DNA of 64,000 nt from Clostridia bacterium (GCA_017936925.1 JAGBEP010000022.1:1-64000); one strand, 5' to 3'. Shown: positions 23,517 to 32,824, counted from the first letter of the stretch. Notes: generated from the sequence alone by a model not told the origin. Translations and numbers: made by a program.

Positions 23517-24776
23517 ATGTTAATAGAAAAAATTATATTCAACATGTTAGCATTTTCTTTATTTATCATTATTTTTTCGAAATTAATCAGAAAAAATGAT
23601 ACAAATTATGTAGCTATATTAGTTTTAGAAGCAATAGGAATCGCATTAAACTTTTTAGAATTGCTAATTGGTGGAATATTTTCATCAAGCTTTTCAAAAA
23701 TACTAATGTATATCAGTGCAATAATTATACCAGGAATAATTATTGTATTAGAATATACAGGCGCTAATTTTTCAGAAATATTATCAATAATGTGGGCAAA
23801 GATTTTAAACGCATTAGGAGATAGAAAAGCGGCTAAAACAGTTTTACTAAATTTAATGGAAAAATATCCAGACACATATAAAGGCCACATATTATTAGCC
23901 AAAATATATGAAAAAGAAGGCGGAACAAGAAAAGCAATAGATGAATATGTAAAAGCTGTAGACAGTAATAAAAGAGATTACGATTCATATTATAGAATAG
24001 CAGAGCTTCTAAAAGAATTAGATAGAAAAGACGAAGCTATAACAATGTTAAATAATTTATTACAAAACAAACCTGAATACTATAATGCTTCATTACTATT
24101 AGGTGAATTATTATGTGAGCAAGAAAGATTTAAAGAAGCAGTATCAGTATATAATGATGCACTAAAATATAAACCTGCTGATTTTGAACTATACTATAGT
24201 TTAGGCATTGCATATACTAGATTAAATGATTTTGCAAATGCAAAAGACTGTTATGACAAAGCTGCGAGCATAAACCATAAATTATATGGAGCAAAATATA
24301 ATTTAGGACAAATAGCATTAATAGAAGAAGACTTAGAAGAAGCAGAAAAACACTTCGCAAACTGCTTGATGAGTGAAGAATTAGAAGCAAAAGCGTATTA
24401 TCAACTAGCAAAAATATATATGGTAAAAGAAGAAAAAGATAAAGCAATATTATTTGCCAATAAAGCCATAGAGATAGACGAATCATATTTAAAAATAATA
24501 ATCGCAGAAAAAATATTTGAGCCAATAAAAGAATATCTTGCTGTTTCAGTAAAATTAGACGACAAAGAAAGAAAAAAACAATCAAAACGTGATGAAGAAA
24601 TCCAAAAATATTTAGAAGAAACAGTAGGATTAATAAAAGGTTTAAACGAAAATGAGTTACAAAACAAAGTTAATCAAAAAGTTGACGAAATATTTAAACA
24701 AGAAGAAATAAAAAAAGAACAAGAAGAAAATATAAAAGCAAAAGAGGATGTTGATATACAAAAAGAAAAAATTTAA
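23517..24776 (+). CDS. membrane-anchored TPR-repeat protein
   Basis: 419 aa. Three hydrophobic segments lie in the first ~90 residues (FNMLAFSLFIIIFSKLI; VAILVLEAIGIALNFLELLIGG; KILMYISAIIIPGIIIVLEY). The cytoplasmic part (about 110-340) contains at least six tetratricopeptide repeats, for example YKGHILLAKIYEKEGGTRKA, YNASLLLGELLCEQERFKEA and FELYYSLGIAYTRLNDFANA. The C-terminus is a Lys/Glu-rich coil. TPR proteins of this layout scaffold protein complexes at the membrane; no partner can be named. dpsA starts 18 bp downstream, so they are probably co-transcribed. Confidence 0.75.
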   Translation: MLIEKIIFNMLAFSLFIIIFSKLIRKNDTNYVAILVLEAIGIALNFLELLIGGIFSSSFSKILMYISAIIIPGIIIVLEYTGANFSEILSIMWAKILNALGDRKAAKTVLLNLMEKYPDTYKGHILLAKIYEKEGGTRKAIDEYVKAVDSNKRDYDSYYRIAELLKELDRKDEAITMLNNLLQNKPEYYNASLLLGELLCEQERFKEAVSVYNDALKYKPADFELYYSLGIAYTRLNDFANAKDCYDKAASINHKLYGAKYNLGQIALIEEDLEEAEKHFANCLMSEELEAKAYYQLAKIYMVKEEKDKAILFANKAIEIDESYLKIIIAEKIFEPIKEYLAVSVKLDDKERKKQSKRDEEIQKYLEETVGLIKGLNENELQNKVNQKVDEIFKQEEIKKEQEENIKAKEDVDIQKEKI

Positions 24777-24794
24777 AAAGTAAAGGAGAAAAGT

Positions 24795-25670
24795 ATGTAT
24801 AAAACAGTATCCATTATAGGTGGAGATTTAAGAGTAGTTAATTTAATTGAATTATTAGCTAAAGATGACTTCTTAGTATATACATATGGACTAGAAAATT
24901 CTGAGAAATTGATTGAAAGCCCAAATGTAAAAAGATGTGCTAGCCTAACAGAACTAGTTGGAAGCTCAGAGATAATTATAGGTCCAGTACCAATGATGAA
25001 TGACCAAGAAAATTTAAGCGCGCCATTTTCAGAAGAAAAAATTCCAATTGATGAACTCATAAATGAAATGTCAAATAAAAATAAAATGTTTATAGCTGGA
25101 AAAATATCTGAAAAAGTAGAAGAAAAATTAAAAGAAGGTAATATAAAATCTATAGACCTTTTAAAAAGAGAAGAGTTAGTTGTATTAAACACAATAGCAA
25201 CAGCAGAAGGAACTATACAACTAGCAATGGAAAACACTCAAAGAACTATACATGGAAGTAATATACTTATAATGGGCTTTGGTAGGGTAGGAAAAGTTCT
25301 AGCAAAAATGCTAGATGGAATTGGAGCAAAAGTTTCATGTGAAGCTAGAAAAAATTCAGATATCGCTTGGATAAAAGCATATGGATATAACCCAATACAT
25401 TTAAGTGAAATAGAAAACGAACTTGGAAATTACGATATAATTATAAATACAATACCTTTTCAAATATTAGACGAAGAAAGACTAAAATATGTAAAACCAG
25501 AATGTACAATTTTAGACTTATCATCTAATCCAGGAGGAGTAGACAGAAATGCAGCTAGAAGATTAGGACTAAAAATGATTTGGGCACTTTCATTACCAGG
25601 CAAAGTTGCACCAATGACATCTGCCGAATTTATAAAAGAAACTCTATACCACATATTAAAAGAATTATAA
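24795..25670 (+). CDS. dpsA: dipicolinate synthase subunit A
   Basis: 291 aa. Rossmann-type NAD(P)-binding protein of the DpaA/SpoVFA family: an N-terminal domain opening YKTVSIIGGDLRVVNLIELL, the family segment IIGPVPMMNDQ, TIATAEGTIQLAMENT, then the nucleotide-binding GFGRVGKVLAKMLDGIGAKVS and the C-terminal WALSLPGKVAPMTSAEFI. With subunit B it makes dipicolinic acid, the calcium-chelating spore-core compound, from dihydrodipicolinate. The flavoprotein subunit gene that normally follows is not here; uppP comes next. GGAG precedes the ATG. Confidence 0.9.
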   Translation: MYKTVSIIGGDLRVVNLIELLAKDDFLVYTYGLENSEKLIESPNVKRCASLTELVGSSEIIIGPVPMMNDQENLSAPFSEEKIPIDELINEMSNKNKMFIAGKISEKVEEKLKEGNIKSIDLLKREELVVLNTIATAEGTIQLAMENTQRTIHGSNILIMGFGRVGKVLAKMLDGIGAKVSCEARKNSDIAWIKAYGYNPIHLSEIENELGNYDIIINTIPFQILDEERLKYVKPECTILDLSSNPGGVDRNAARRLGLKMIWALSLPGKVAPMTSAEFIKETLYHILKEL

Positions 25671-25689
25671 TTACAAAGGAGAAACAAAA

Positions 25690-26505
25690 ATGACAGAATC
25701 AATACATGCAATAATACTAGGAATCGTGCAAGGATTAACAGAGTTTCTACCAGTATCAAGTTCTGCACATTTAAATATTTTTCCTTGGATATTTAAGTGG
25801 GAAGAAATTTCAGAATCTTTTGATGTAGCACTACATTTAGGAACGTTACTTGCAGTATGCCTATTTTTCTTTAAATATTGGATAGCATTAATCAAAGGCG
25901 GATTCAAAAAAGTATTAAAAAAAGAATCTTCAACCGAAGGAAAAATATTTTGGTATCTAGTTATAGCCACAATACCAGCAGGAATACTAAGTTTAGTATT
26001 AGATAAAATATCAAAAAAAATTGTTAACGGAAACTTAAATATAGAAATGCTAATGATATCTATAGCATTAATAGTTATGGGAGTAATATTATACATTTCA
26101 GATAAAAAATGTAAATCGAAGGTAGATTATGAACATATATCATTAAAACAAGCTATATTAGTTGGAATATCTCAAGCTATAGCCGCAGCATTTCCAGGAG
26201 TATCTAGATCAGGTATAACAATAACTGTTGCAAGAATGCTAAAAATAGATAGAGAAAGTGCTGCAAAATTCTCATTCTTATTAGCAGCACCAATAGTATT
26301 TGCTGCAGTATTAGTAGATATTACGAAATTTACTATTTCACCAGCATTTATATTAGGAGTACTTGCTAGTTTCGTTTCAGGAATAATAGTTATAAAATTC
26401 TTAATGGATTACCTAAAAAAAGGAAGCTTCAAAATATTTGCAATTTACAGAGTAATATTAGGATTAGCGGTTATAGCTGTGTTTGCAATAAGAACATTTG
26501 CCTAA
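25690..26505 (+). CDS. uppP: undecaprenyl-diphosphatase
   Basis: 271 aa, seven to eight membrane helices. It dephosphorylates undecaprenyl pyrophosphate to recycle the lipid carrier for cell-wall precursors and confers bacitracin tolerance. The two conserved active-site regions are intact: GIVQGLTEFLPVSSSAHL near the N-terminus and AAFPGVSRSGITITVARM near residue 170, the latter with the SRSG arginine. GGAG precedes the ATG, 19 bp after dpsA. The gene order dpsA-uppP is not a functional unit I know. Confidence 0.95.
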   Translation: MTESIHAIILGIVQGLTEFLPVSSSAHLNIFPWIFKWEEISESFDVALHLGTLLAVCLFFFKYWIALIKGGFKKVLKKESSTEGKIFWYLVIATIPAGILSLVLDKISKKIVNGNLNIEMLMISIALIVMGVILYISDKKCKSKVDYEHISLKQAILVGISQAIAAAFPGVSRSGITITVARMLKIDRESAAKFSFLLAAPIVFAAVLVDITKFTISPAFILGVLASFVSGIIVIKFLMDYLKKGSFKIFAIYRVILGLAVIAVFAIRTFA

Positions 26506-26528
26506 AAATTAATCAAGGGGAAGAAAAA

Positions 26529-26924
26529 ATGGATTTGATTTTATTAGTAACATTAAGTTTAATTCCTAAAAAAAGTAAATTGATAAAAATATGTATTATT
26601 TCATTAATTGCATCAATAATTATTATAATTTTACACTTAAAGTTATTCCCATATCTTTTTGGACATTGTTCAGGGTGTAGAATGATTAATGAAACAGGAA
26701 TTGATTTTTCAAGAGAAGAGAATGTATTAGGAGCCGGAAACCTAGATGCAAACACAATGTCATCTCATTGTATGACAGTTATTGGAATAACTACAATATT
26801 TTTTGCATACAAAGATATACAAAAAAAAGAAATAAAAAAATCTAAAAAAGTACTATTAACTATTTTAGTAGTATTTTTAACAATGATAGAGTATAGAGAG
26901 GTTGGAATTTTTAAATGGATGTAA
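26529..26924 (+). CDS. small membrane protein with a Cys-rich loop, unknown function
   Basis: Not recognised. 131 aa with hydrophobic stretches at ~2-12, ~20-45, ~78-93 and ~103-118, and an intervening loop holding HCSGCRM (C-x-x-C) and SSHCMTV. The Cys and His spacing would suit a metal or redox site. An ATG after AAGGGGAAGAAAAA is used as start. It lies 23 bp after uppP and 16 bp before folD, so it is within an apparent operon. Confidence 0.6.
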   Translation: MDLILLVTLSLIPKKSKLIKICIISLIASIIIIILHLKLFPYLFGHCSGCRMINETGIDFSREENVLGAGNLDANTMSSHCMTVIGITTIFFAYKDIQKKEIKKSKKVLLTILVVFLTMIEYREVGIFKWM

Positions 26925-26940
26925 AGTAAGGAGAAATAAA

Positions 26941-27792
26941 ATGGAATTATTAAAAGGAAAAGAAGTCGCTAAAAAAACAAGAGAAAACTTAAAAAAAGAA
27001 GTGTTAACATTAAAAGAAGAAGGAATTAATCCTAAATTAGCAGTAATAATGGTAGGAAATGATAGTGCATCTCAAATATATGTTAGAAACAAAAGTAAAG
27101 TATGCAATGAAATAGGAATAGAATTTGACGAATATTTATTACCAGAAGAAACAAAGCAAGAAGAATTATTAGAATTAATAAAAAAATTAAATGAAGACAA
27201 AGCAATAAATGGAATATTATTGCAAAGTCCAATACCTAAGAATCTTGACATTAATGAAGCCTTTAGAACAATTTCACCAGAAAAAGATGTTGATGGATTT
27301 CATCCTATAAATGTAGGAAAATTAGTACTAGGTCAAGATACATTTATTTCTTGTACTCCATATGGAGTTATGAAAATATTCGAAGATTATAATATAAACT
27401 TAGAAGGAAAAAATGCAGTAGTTATCGGAAGAAGTAATATTGTAGGAAAACCAATGAGTCAATGTTTATTAAATAAAAATGCAACTGTTACAATATGCCA
27501 TTCAAAAACAAAAAACTTATCAGAAATCACCAAACAAGCAGATATAATAGTTGCAGCAATTGGAAAACCATGTTTTGTAACAGAAGATATGGTAAAAGAA
27601 GGAGCTATTGTAATTGATGTAGGAATTAATAGAGACTCAGAAGGAAAAATAAAAGGTGATGTAGATTTTGAGAAAGTAAAAGAAAAAGTAAGTTACATTA
27701 CACCAGTTCCAGGAGGAGTAGGACCTATGACAATAGCAATGCTTATGACGAATGTTGTAAAAGCTACAAAAAAGCAAAACAAATTATTATAA
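26941..27792 (+). CDS. folD: methylene-tetrahydrofolate dehydrogenase/cyclohydrolase
   Basis: 283 aa. FolD interconverts methylene-, methenyl- and formyl-tetrahydrofolate with NADP+. The catalytic lysine lies in YVRNKSKVCNEIGI. Also present are the QSPIPKNLDINEAF folate-binding segment, DVDGFHPINVGKL, the NADP-binding VVIGRSNIVGKPMSQ, and the C-terminal TPVPGGVGPMTIAML. The ATG at 26941 is preceded by AAGGAGAAATAAA. An upstream in-frame ATG at 26902 lies within the preceding gene and lacks a ribosome binding site. Confidence 0.95.
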   Translation: MELLKGKEVAKKTRENLKKEVLTLKEEGINPKLAVIMVGNDSASQIYVRNKSKVCNEIGIEFDEYLLPEETKQEELLELIKKLNEDKAINGILLQSPIPKNLDINEAFRTISPEKDVDGFHPINVGKLVLGQDTFISCTPYGVMKIFEDYNINLEGKNAVVIGRSNIVGKPMSQCLLNKNATVTICHSKTKNLSEITKQADIIVAAIGKPCFVTEDMVKEGAIVIDVGINRDSEGKIKGDVDFEKVKEKVSYITPVPGGVGPMTIAMLMTNVVKATKKQNKLL

Positions 27793-27833
27793 AAGATAAT
27801 AAAATTAATTGGGGGCAAAATCAAAAAGTAATT

Positions 27834-28694
27834 ATGGAAAACATATTTTACTGGATTTGGCTCTCAATTTTAGATTTAAGCCAAATTCAAAGAAATAAAT
27901 TAATAGAGATATTTAAAACTCCTAAAAAAATATATGAATTATCTCAAAAAGAATTAGAAAAAATAACATCATCAGAAAAGATTATAAAACAAATAATAAC
28001 AAAAGAAAAAAGAAAACAATCTCAAAAAATTCTATATGAAACCCAAAAAGAAAAAATAGAAATTATCACAATAGAAAATAATCTATATCCAAGCAGATTG
28101 AAAAATATAATAGATTTTCCATTAGTGTTATATTCTAAAGGAAATACTAAATTACTAAATGAGAAAAACACAATAGCAATTATAGGAACAAGAAATAATT
28201 CAGTATATGGAAAAAATACAACATTAAAATTGAGTTACCAGATAGCAAGAAAAAATTATTGTGTAGTTAGTGGATTAGCCAAAGGAATAGATTCATATGC
28301 ACATAAAGGAGCTTTAATAGCCAAAGGAAAAACAATTGCAGTATTAGGTTCAGGAATAAACTATATATATCCAAAAGAAAATAGCAGATTATACAAAGAA
28401 ATAATTGAAAAAGAAGGTTTAATAATATCAGAATATCCTTTATACACTAAACCAATACCAGAATATTTTCCAAAAAGAAATAGACTCATCAGTGGAATAT
28501 CAGATAAAATACTAATAACAGAAGCAAGCAAAAAAAGTGGAAGCATAATTACAGCAAACATTGCTTTAGACCAAGGAAAGGACATATACGTAGTTCCAGG
28601 AAATATAACAAGTTATCAATCAGAAGGAACAAATAACTTAATAAAAGAAGGTGCATTTTTAGTCAGTTCGCTTGAAGATATATTAGATTTATAG
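27834..28694 (+). CDS. dprA: DNA processing protein DprA
   Basis: 286 aa. DprA loads RecA on incoming single-stranded DNA during transformation and is widespread also in non-competent bacteria. The Rossmann-like core is clear: IAIIGTRNNSVYG, CVVSGLAKGIDSYAHKGAL, KTIAVLGSGINYIYPKEN, SEYPLYTKPIPEYFPKRNRLISG, SGSIITANIALDQGKDIYVVPGN. The N-terminus is a helical region and the C-terminal winged helix found in longer homologues is absent. It starts with ATG; upstream GGGGGC is a weak ribosome binding site. It follows folD by 41 bp. Confidence 0.93.
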   Translation: MENIFYWIWLSILDLSQIQRNKLIEIFKTPKKIYELSQKELEKITSSEKIIKQIITKEKRKQSQKILYETQKEKIEIITIENNLYPSRLKNIIDFPLVLYSKGNTKLLNEKNTIAIIGTRNNSVYGKNTTLKLSYQIARKNYCVVSGLAKGIDSYAHKGALIAKGKTIAVLGSGINYIYPKENSRLYKEIIEKEGLIISEYPLYTKPIPEYFPKRNRLISGISDKILITEASKKSGSIITANIALDQGKDIYVVPGNITSYQSEGTNNLIKEGAFLVSSLEDILDL

Positions 28695-28732
28695 TATTAT
28701 AAAAAAGAAAATCTTTAAGAAAGGAAAATAAG

Positions 28733-29506
28733 ATGAAAATTTTAGCAGTAGGAGATTTAGTCGGAATAGTAGGACTAAAAAAATTCGAAAAAGAATATAA
28801 AAATTTAAAAGAAAAAGAAAATATAGATTTCTGTATTGTTAATGCAGAAAATGTTGCTGAAGGAATGGGAATAACAGAAAAAGCATTTCAAAGTTTATTA
28901 AATCAAAAAGTTGATTGTATAACTATGGGAAATCACACGTGGGCTAAAAAAGATATATTTAGTTTCATAGATCACCCAAAATTAATAAGACCAGCAAACT
29001 ACTCAGCAAATAATCCAGGAAAAGGCTATCAAATATTTGAATGTAAAGACAAAAAAATAGCAGTAATAAACTTAATAGGCAGAGTAACAATGAATGTACT
29101 AAGCGAAAACCCATTTACTGTAGCAGATAAAATAGTAGAAGAAATTAAAGACAATGTAGATATAATTATAATAGATTTTCATGCTGAAGCTACAGCTGAA
29201 AAAATAGCACTAGCATACCATTTAGATGGAAAAGTAACAGCTATTTTTGGAACGCATACACACGTGCAAACTGCAGATGAAACTATCCTAAAAGGAGGAA
29301 CTGCCTATATCACAGATATAGGAATGACAGGACCAATAGAATCAGTAATAGGAATGGATAAAGAAGCATCTATAAAAAGATTTTTAACATCACTTCCAGA
29401 AAGATATAAAATTGCCGATGGAGAAGCAAAAATGAGTGCATGCATTTTTGAAATAAATGACGAAGATTGTCGAGTAAAAAGTATAAAAAGAATAAATATA
29501 AAATAA
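28733..29506 (+). CDS. ymdB: YmdB-family metallophosphoesterase
   Basis: 257 aa, full length. Metal ligands are visible in GDLVG (Asp), NAENVAEG (Glu/Asn), MGNHTWAKKD (Asn), DFHAEATAEK (His) and GTHTHVQTADE (two His). In Bacillus subtilis YmdB is a 2',3'-cyclic-nucleotide phosphodiesterase that influences biofilm and motility decisions. Its neighbour spoVS 132 bp downstream preserves the ymdB-spoVS order of Firmicutes, although the usual upstream rny is replaced here by dprA. AAGGAAAATAAG precedes the ATG. Confidence 0.92.
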   Translation: MKILAVGDLVGIVGLKKFEKEYKNLKEKENIDFCIVNAENVAEGMGITEKAFQSLLNQKVDCITMGNHTWAKKDIFSFIDHPKLIRPANYSANNPGKGYQIFECKDKKIAVINLIGRVTMNVLSENPFTVADKIVEEIKDNVDIIIIDFHAEATAEKIALAYHLDGKVTAIFGTHTHVQTADETILKGGTAYITDIGMTGPIESVIGMDKEASIKRFLTSLPERYKIADGEAKMSACIFEINDEDCRVKSIKRINIK

Positions 29507-29563
29507 TTGTCGAAAAACACAAAACTAGGTCGTACGATTCTTCCATTTTTTACCATAAATCTA

Positions 29564-29591
29564 TAGACAACCGAATATTAATTATTATATA
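29564..29591 (+). promoter_or_regulatory. possible spoVS promoter
   Basis: TAGACA (29564-29569), 16-bp spacer, TATATA (29586-29591). I looked for a sigma-H type box and did not find a convincing one. Confidence 0.35.
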
Positions 29592-29638
29592 AAAGTATAT
29601 GTCAATGATACAAAAATTAAAAAATAGGAGGCAAAAAA

Positions 29639-29902
29639 ATGGAAGTTTTAAAAATTTCATCAAAATCAAATCCAAATTCAGTTGCAGGAGCAATTGCTGG
29701 GTTAGTAAAGGAAACGACAAAAGCAGAAATGCAAGCAATAGGAGCAGGAGCTTTAAATCAAGCAATCAAGGCGGTTGCCATAGCAAGAGGCTTTGTGGCA
29801 CCATCAGGAGTTGACCTAATCTGCATACCAGCTTTTGCAGAAGTTCAAGTAGAAGGTGAAGATAGAACAGGAATAAAGCTGATAATAGAATCAAGAAAAT
29901 AA
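29639..29902 (+). CDS. spoVS: stage V sporulation protein S
   Basis: 87 aa, the invariant SpoVS length. It is very strongly conserved: MEVLKISSKSNPNSVAGAIA, the long helix of the Alba-like fold, GAGALNQAIKAVAIARGF, DLICIPAF and GIKLIIESRK. SpoVS acts in spore coat/septation control in B. subtilis; its molecular activity is unresolved, although the fold suggests nucleic-acid binding. The start follows AGGAGGCAAAAAA. GC content is higher than its neighbours because of the conserved alanine/glycine-rich protein. Confidence 0.97.
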   Translation: MEVLKISSKSNPNSVAGAIAGLVKETTKAEMQAIGAGALNQAIKAVAIARGFVAPSGVDLICIPAFAEVQVEGEDRTGIKLIIESRK

Positions 29903-29909
29903 ATATATG

Positions 29910-29936
29910 GGGCTATCAGAAGATAGCTCTTTTTAT
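29910..29936 (+). terminator. Rho-independent terminator of spoVS
   Basis: GGCTATC/GATAGCT stem with a four-base loop, then a T-run. Confidence 0.85.
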
Positions 29937-29971
29937 TTAGAAGATAAATATTAGTTATTACATTTCTTATC

Positions 29972-30000
29972 TTGATTCAAAATAAAAAATAGTATATATT
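29972..30000 (+). promoter_or_regulatory. promoter of the solute-binding protein gene
   Basis: TTGATT (29972-29977), 17-bp spacer, TATATT (29995-30000), 28 bp before the ATG. Confidence 0.55.
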
Positions 30001-30027
30001 ATCTATGTAACTAAAGAAGGAGATAAT

Positions 30028-31635
30028 ATGAAAAAAAGTAATGCCTTTAAATATATATTTATAATAGTAATATTAATATTAGCAATCGTAACAGTTTCAA
30101 TCTACAATAGAGAAAAAAAGACAACTACAAATCAAACATCAAATGAGCAAGAAATTGAAGAAAACGAAAATGTAGTAAGAGAGCTAAGACTTGCAATAGC
30201 TCAATTGGATACAATAAATCCTATAATCAGCAAAAATAAATATGTTCAAGAAGTAAGTAAAATAATTTTTGATTCATTAATAAATGTAAATGAAGATTTT
30301 TCAAGCTCATATGCATTAGCACGAGAAATCTCACAAACAGACGATATAACATACATAATTAAAGTAAAAACTGATGTAAAGTGGTCAGACGGAAGCACTT
30401 TAAAAGCGGAAGATGTAAGGTATACTATAGAACTTTTAAAAAATACAAATTCAATATATTCAAGTAATGTTCGAAATGTAAATTCAGCAGAAGTTATAGA
30501 TGATGAAACAGTAAAAGTTGTACTCGGATCGCCAGAACAATATTTTGAATATAACTTAACATTTCCAATAATGTCATCTGAATATTATAAAGATACTGAT
30601 TTCTTCAATTCAGAAAAAACAAATACACCTATAGGAACCGGAAAATTTAAAATAACAGCATATGATGAGAAAGTAATAACATTAGAGAAAAATACAGATT
30701 ATTGGAATACTGATGAAAATAGTGTTGTAGAGAAAATAAATATAAACATATATCAAACGACAGGAGAAATATATAATGACTTCAAAAATGGAAATATTGA
30801 TTGTATAAACACATCACAAACAAGTGTAAATCAATATATAGGAACTATAGGATTTGCTTCAATAGAGTTTGACAGTAAAGAATATGACTACATCGCATTT
30901 AACACTCAGAACGCTTATCTATCAAGTGGAAATGTAAGAAGAGCATTATCATACTATATAGATAAAAACAATACAATTGCAAGTAGCTATGGAAATACAT
31001 ATAGAGTATCAGATTTTCCATTAGATTATGGAAATTTTGCATATTCTGCTGATGTAATAGATAATGGCTACAACTCTGAAAGCGCGAGCAACTTATTGGC
31101 TGCAGATGGATGGATATATAGAAATAATTCATGGCAAAAGTCAAGTGGAAGTAGATATGTAAGACTATCATTCACATTAACAGTAAACGAATCAAATCCA
31201 ACAAGTATAGCAGTAGCAGAAAACTTAAGACAACAATGGGCAAACGCAGGAATAACAGTCACACTAAAAAAAGTATCATCAGAAAATTACTATAATATGA
31301 TAAACTCAAAAACAGGTTATGATGCTATATTAATGAATATGTCAACATCATACTCGCCAAATTTAAATACATATTTAGGAAGCGGAAACATATCTAATTA
31401 TAATAATGATGAAATAAATCAACTATTAGCAGAATCTAGCGTACTAGAAGATGCCGGACAAATAAAAGAAAAATATAAAAGAATAGAAGAAATATATAAT
31501 GAAGAAAAACCATTTATGAGTATAGCTAGAAAGAAAAACTTATTGGTATACAACACAAATTTAACAGGAAATTTAAAACCTACAGCTTACAGTATATACA
31601 ATCATATAGATAAATGGTATAGAAAAAATTATTAA
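30028..31635 (+). CDS. extracellular solute-binding protein family 5 (peptide/nickel type)
   Basis: 535 aa. The N-terminal segment KYIFIIVILILAIVTVSIY is a membrane anchor without a lipobox cysteine, unusual because Gram-positive binding proteins are normally lipoproteins. The mature part is a class-C periplasmic-binding fold: RELRLAIAQLDTINPIISKN, the family signature VKWSDGSTLKAEDVRYTIELL, GTGKFKITAYDEKVITLEKN, then a C-terminal lobe. Oligopeptide or nickel uptake is the usual role, but no permease or ATPase genes are nearby, so it is an orphan and could instead act as a sensor. Confidence 0.82.
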   Translation: MKKSNAFKYIFIIVILILAIVTVSIYNREKKTTTNQTSNEQEIEENENVVRELRLAIAQLDTINPIISKNKYVQEVSKIIFDSLINVNEDFSSSYALAREISQTDDITYIIKVKTDVKWSDGSTLKAEDVRYTIELLKNTNSIYSSNVRNVNSAEVIDDETVKVVLGSPEQYFEYNLTFPIMSSEYYKDTDFFNSEKTNTPIGTGKFKITAYDEKVITLEKNTDYWNTDENSVVEKININIYQTTGEIYNDFKNGNIDCINTSQTSVNQYIGTIGFASIEFDSKEYDYIAFNTQNAYLSSGNVRRALSYYIDKNNTIASSYGNTYRVSDFPLDYGNFAYSADVIDNGYNSESASNLLAADGWIYRNNSWQKSSGSRYVRLSFTLTVNESNPTSIAVAENLRQQWANAGITVTLKKVSSENYYNMINSKTGYDAILMNMSTSYSPNLNTYLGSGNISNYNNDEINQLLAESSVLEDAGQIKEKYKRIEEIYNEEKPFMSIARKKNLLVYNTNLTGNLKPTAYSIYNHIDKWYRKNY

Positions 31636-31641
31636 AAACTA

Positions 31642-31669
31642 TTGACAAAAAAAATATATTAGATATAAT
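31642..31669 (+). promoter_or_regulatory. recA promoter
   Basis: TTGACA (31642-31647), 16-bp spacer, TATAAT (31664-31669). No canonical GAAC-N4-GTTC LexA box is present; the nearest palindromes are AAACGTTT and ACAAAAATTTGT in the leader. Confidence 0.8.
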
Positions 31670-31718
31670 AAACGCAAACAAACGTTTAACAAACAAAAAT
31701 TTGTAAGGAGAGATAAAA

Positions 31719-32789
31719 ATGAAAGAAAACGATGAGAAGAGAAAAGCGCTAGATGCAGCAATGAGCCAAATCGAAAAACAATTTGGAAAAGGATCTGTAA
31801 TGAAACTTGGCGAATATAAAGCAATGGAAGTCGAAGCAATTCCAACAGGTTCACTAACATTAGATGTTGCATTAGGAATAGGAGGAATACCTAAAGGAAG
31901 AATTATAGAAATATACGGACCAGAATCATCAGGTAAAACTACACTTGCATTACATGCAGTAGCAGAATCACAAAAAGCTGGAGGAACAGCAGCTTTTATA
32001 GATGCAGAACATGCATTAGACCCAGTATATGCTAGAAAATTAGGTGTTGATATAGATAATTTAATAGTTTCACAACCAGACACAGGTGAACAAGCATTAG
32101 AAATTGCAGAAGCATTAGTTAGAAGTGGAGCTATCGATATAATAGTAGTTGACTCAGTTGCAGCACTAGTTCCAAAAGCCGAAATTGATGGCGATATGGG
32201 AGATACTCATGTTGCTCTACAAGCAAGACTTATGTCACAAGCCTTAAGAAAACTAGCAGGAGTACTAAATAAATCAAAAACAGCAATTATATTTATAAAC
32301 CAATTAAGAGAAAAAGTTGGAATTATGTTTGGAAATCCAGAAACTACACCAGGAGGAAGAGCATTAAAGTTTTATGCATCAGTTAGACTAGACATAAGAA
32401 GAATTGAAAACATTAAAGTAGATGGAGAAGTAGTTGGAAATAGAACTAGAGTAAAAGTTGTAAAAAATAAAGTAGCACCTCCTTTCAGAGAAGCAGAATT
32501 CGATATTTTATACGGAGAAGGAATATCTAAAGAAGGAAGTGTATTAGACTTAGCTGTTAATCTAGATATAATAGAAAAGAGCGGTGCATGGTTCAGCTAC
32601 AAAGGAAATAAAATAGGACAAGGAAGAGAAAACGTAAAGAAATATCTAAAAGAAAATCCAAAAATTTTAGCTGAAGTAGAAGAAAAAATTAGAGCAAACT
32701 ACAGCAAAGCATTTGAACAAGCGTTAGATGAACAAGCACCTGAAACAGTTGAAGATAATAATGAAGATGAAGAAGAAATCGAAGAATAA
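31719..32789 (+). CDS. recA: recombinase RecA
   Basis: 356 aa. It forms the filament on single-stranded DNA for strand exchange and triggers the SOS response. Walker [14 protein letters not shown], the [11 protein letters not shown] strand, the Walker B region [18 protein letters not shown], the L2 loop around [19 protein letters not shown] and the acidic C-terminal tail ([11 protein letters not shown]) are all standard. The start follows GGAGAGATAAAA. recX and scpA follow on the same strand; a hairpin lacking a U-tract lies between recA and recX. Confidence 0.98.
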   Translation: MKENDEKRKALDAAMSQIEKQFGKGSVMKLGEYKAMEVEAIPTGSLTLDVALGIGGIPKGRIIEIYGPESSGKTTLALHAVAESQKAGGTAAFIDAEHALDPVYARKLGVDIDNLIVSQPDTGEQALEIAEALVRSGAIDIIVVDSVAALVPKAEIDGDMGDTHVALQARLMSQALRKLAGVLNKSKTAIIFINQLREKVGIMFGNPETTPGGRALKFYASVRLDIRRIENIKVDGEVVGNRTRVKVVKNKVAPPFREAEFDILYGEGISKEGSVLDLAVNLDIIEKSGAWFSYKGNKIGQGRENVKKYLKENPKILAEVEEKIRANYSKAFEQALDEQAPETVEDNNEDEEEIEE

Positions 32790-32795
32790 AAAATA

Positions 32796-32824
32796 TAGTA
32801 GGTATGAAAATTTCATACCTACTA
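32796..32824 (+). other. recA-recX intergenic hairpin
   Basis: A near-perfect palindrome, TAGTAGGTATG / CATACCTACTA with a seven-base AAAATTT loop, but without a following T-run. It is probably an RNA-processing or partial-attenuation element that lowers recX relative to recA, not a strong terminator. Confidence 0.6.

Noticed and set aside
31642..31718. LexA/SOS box at recA
   Set aside because: The palindromes present (AAACGTTT, ACAAAAATTTGT) do not match the GAAC-N4-GTTC type, so no operator was annotated.
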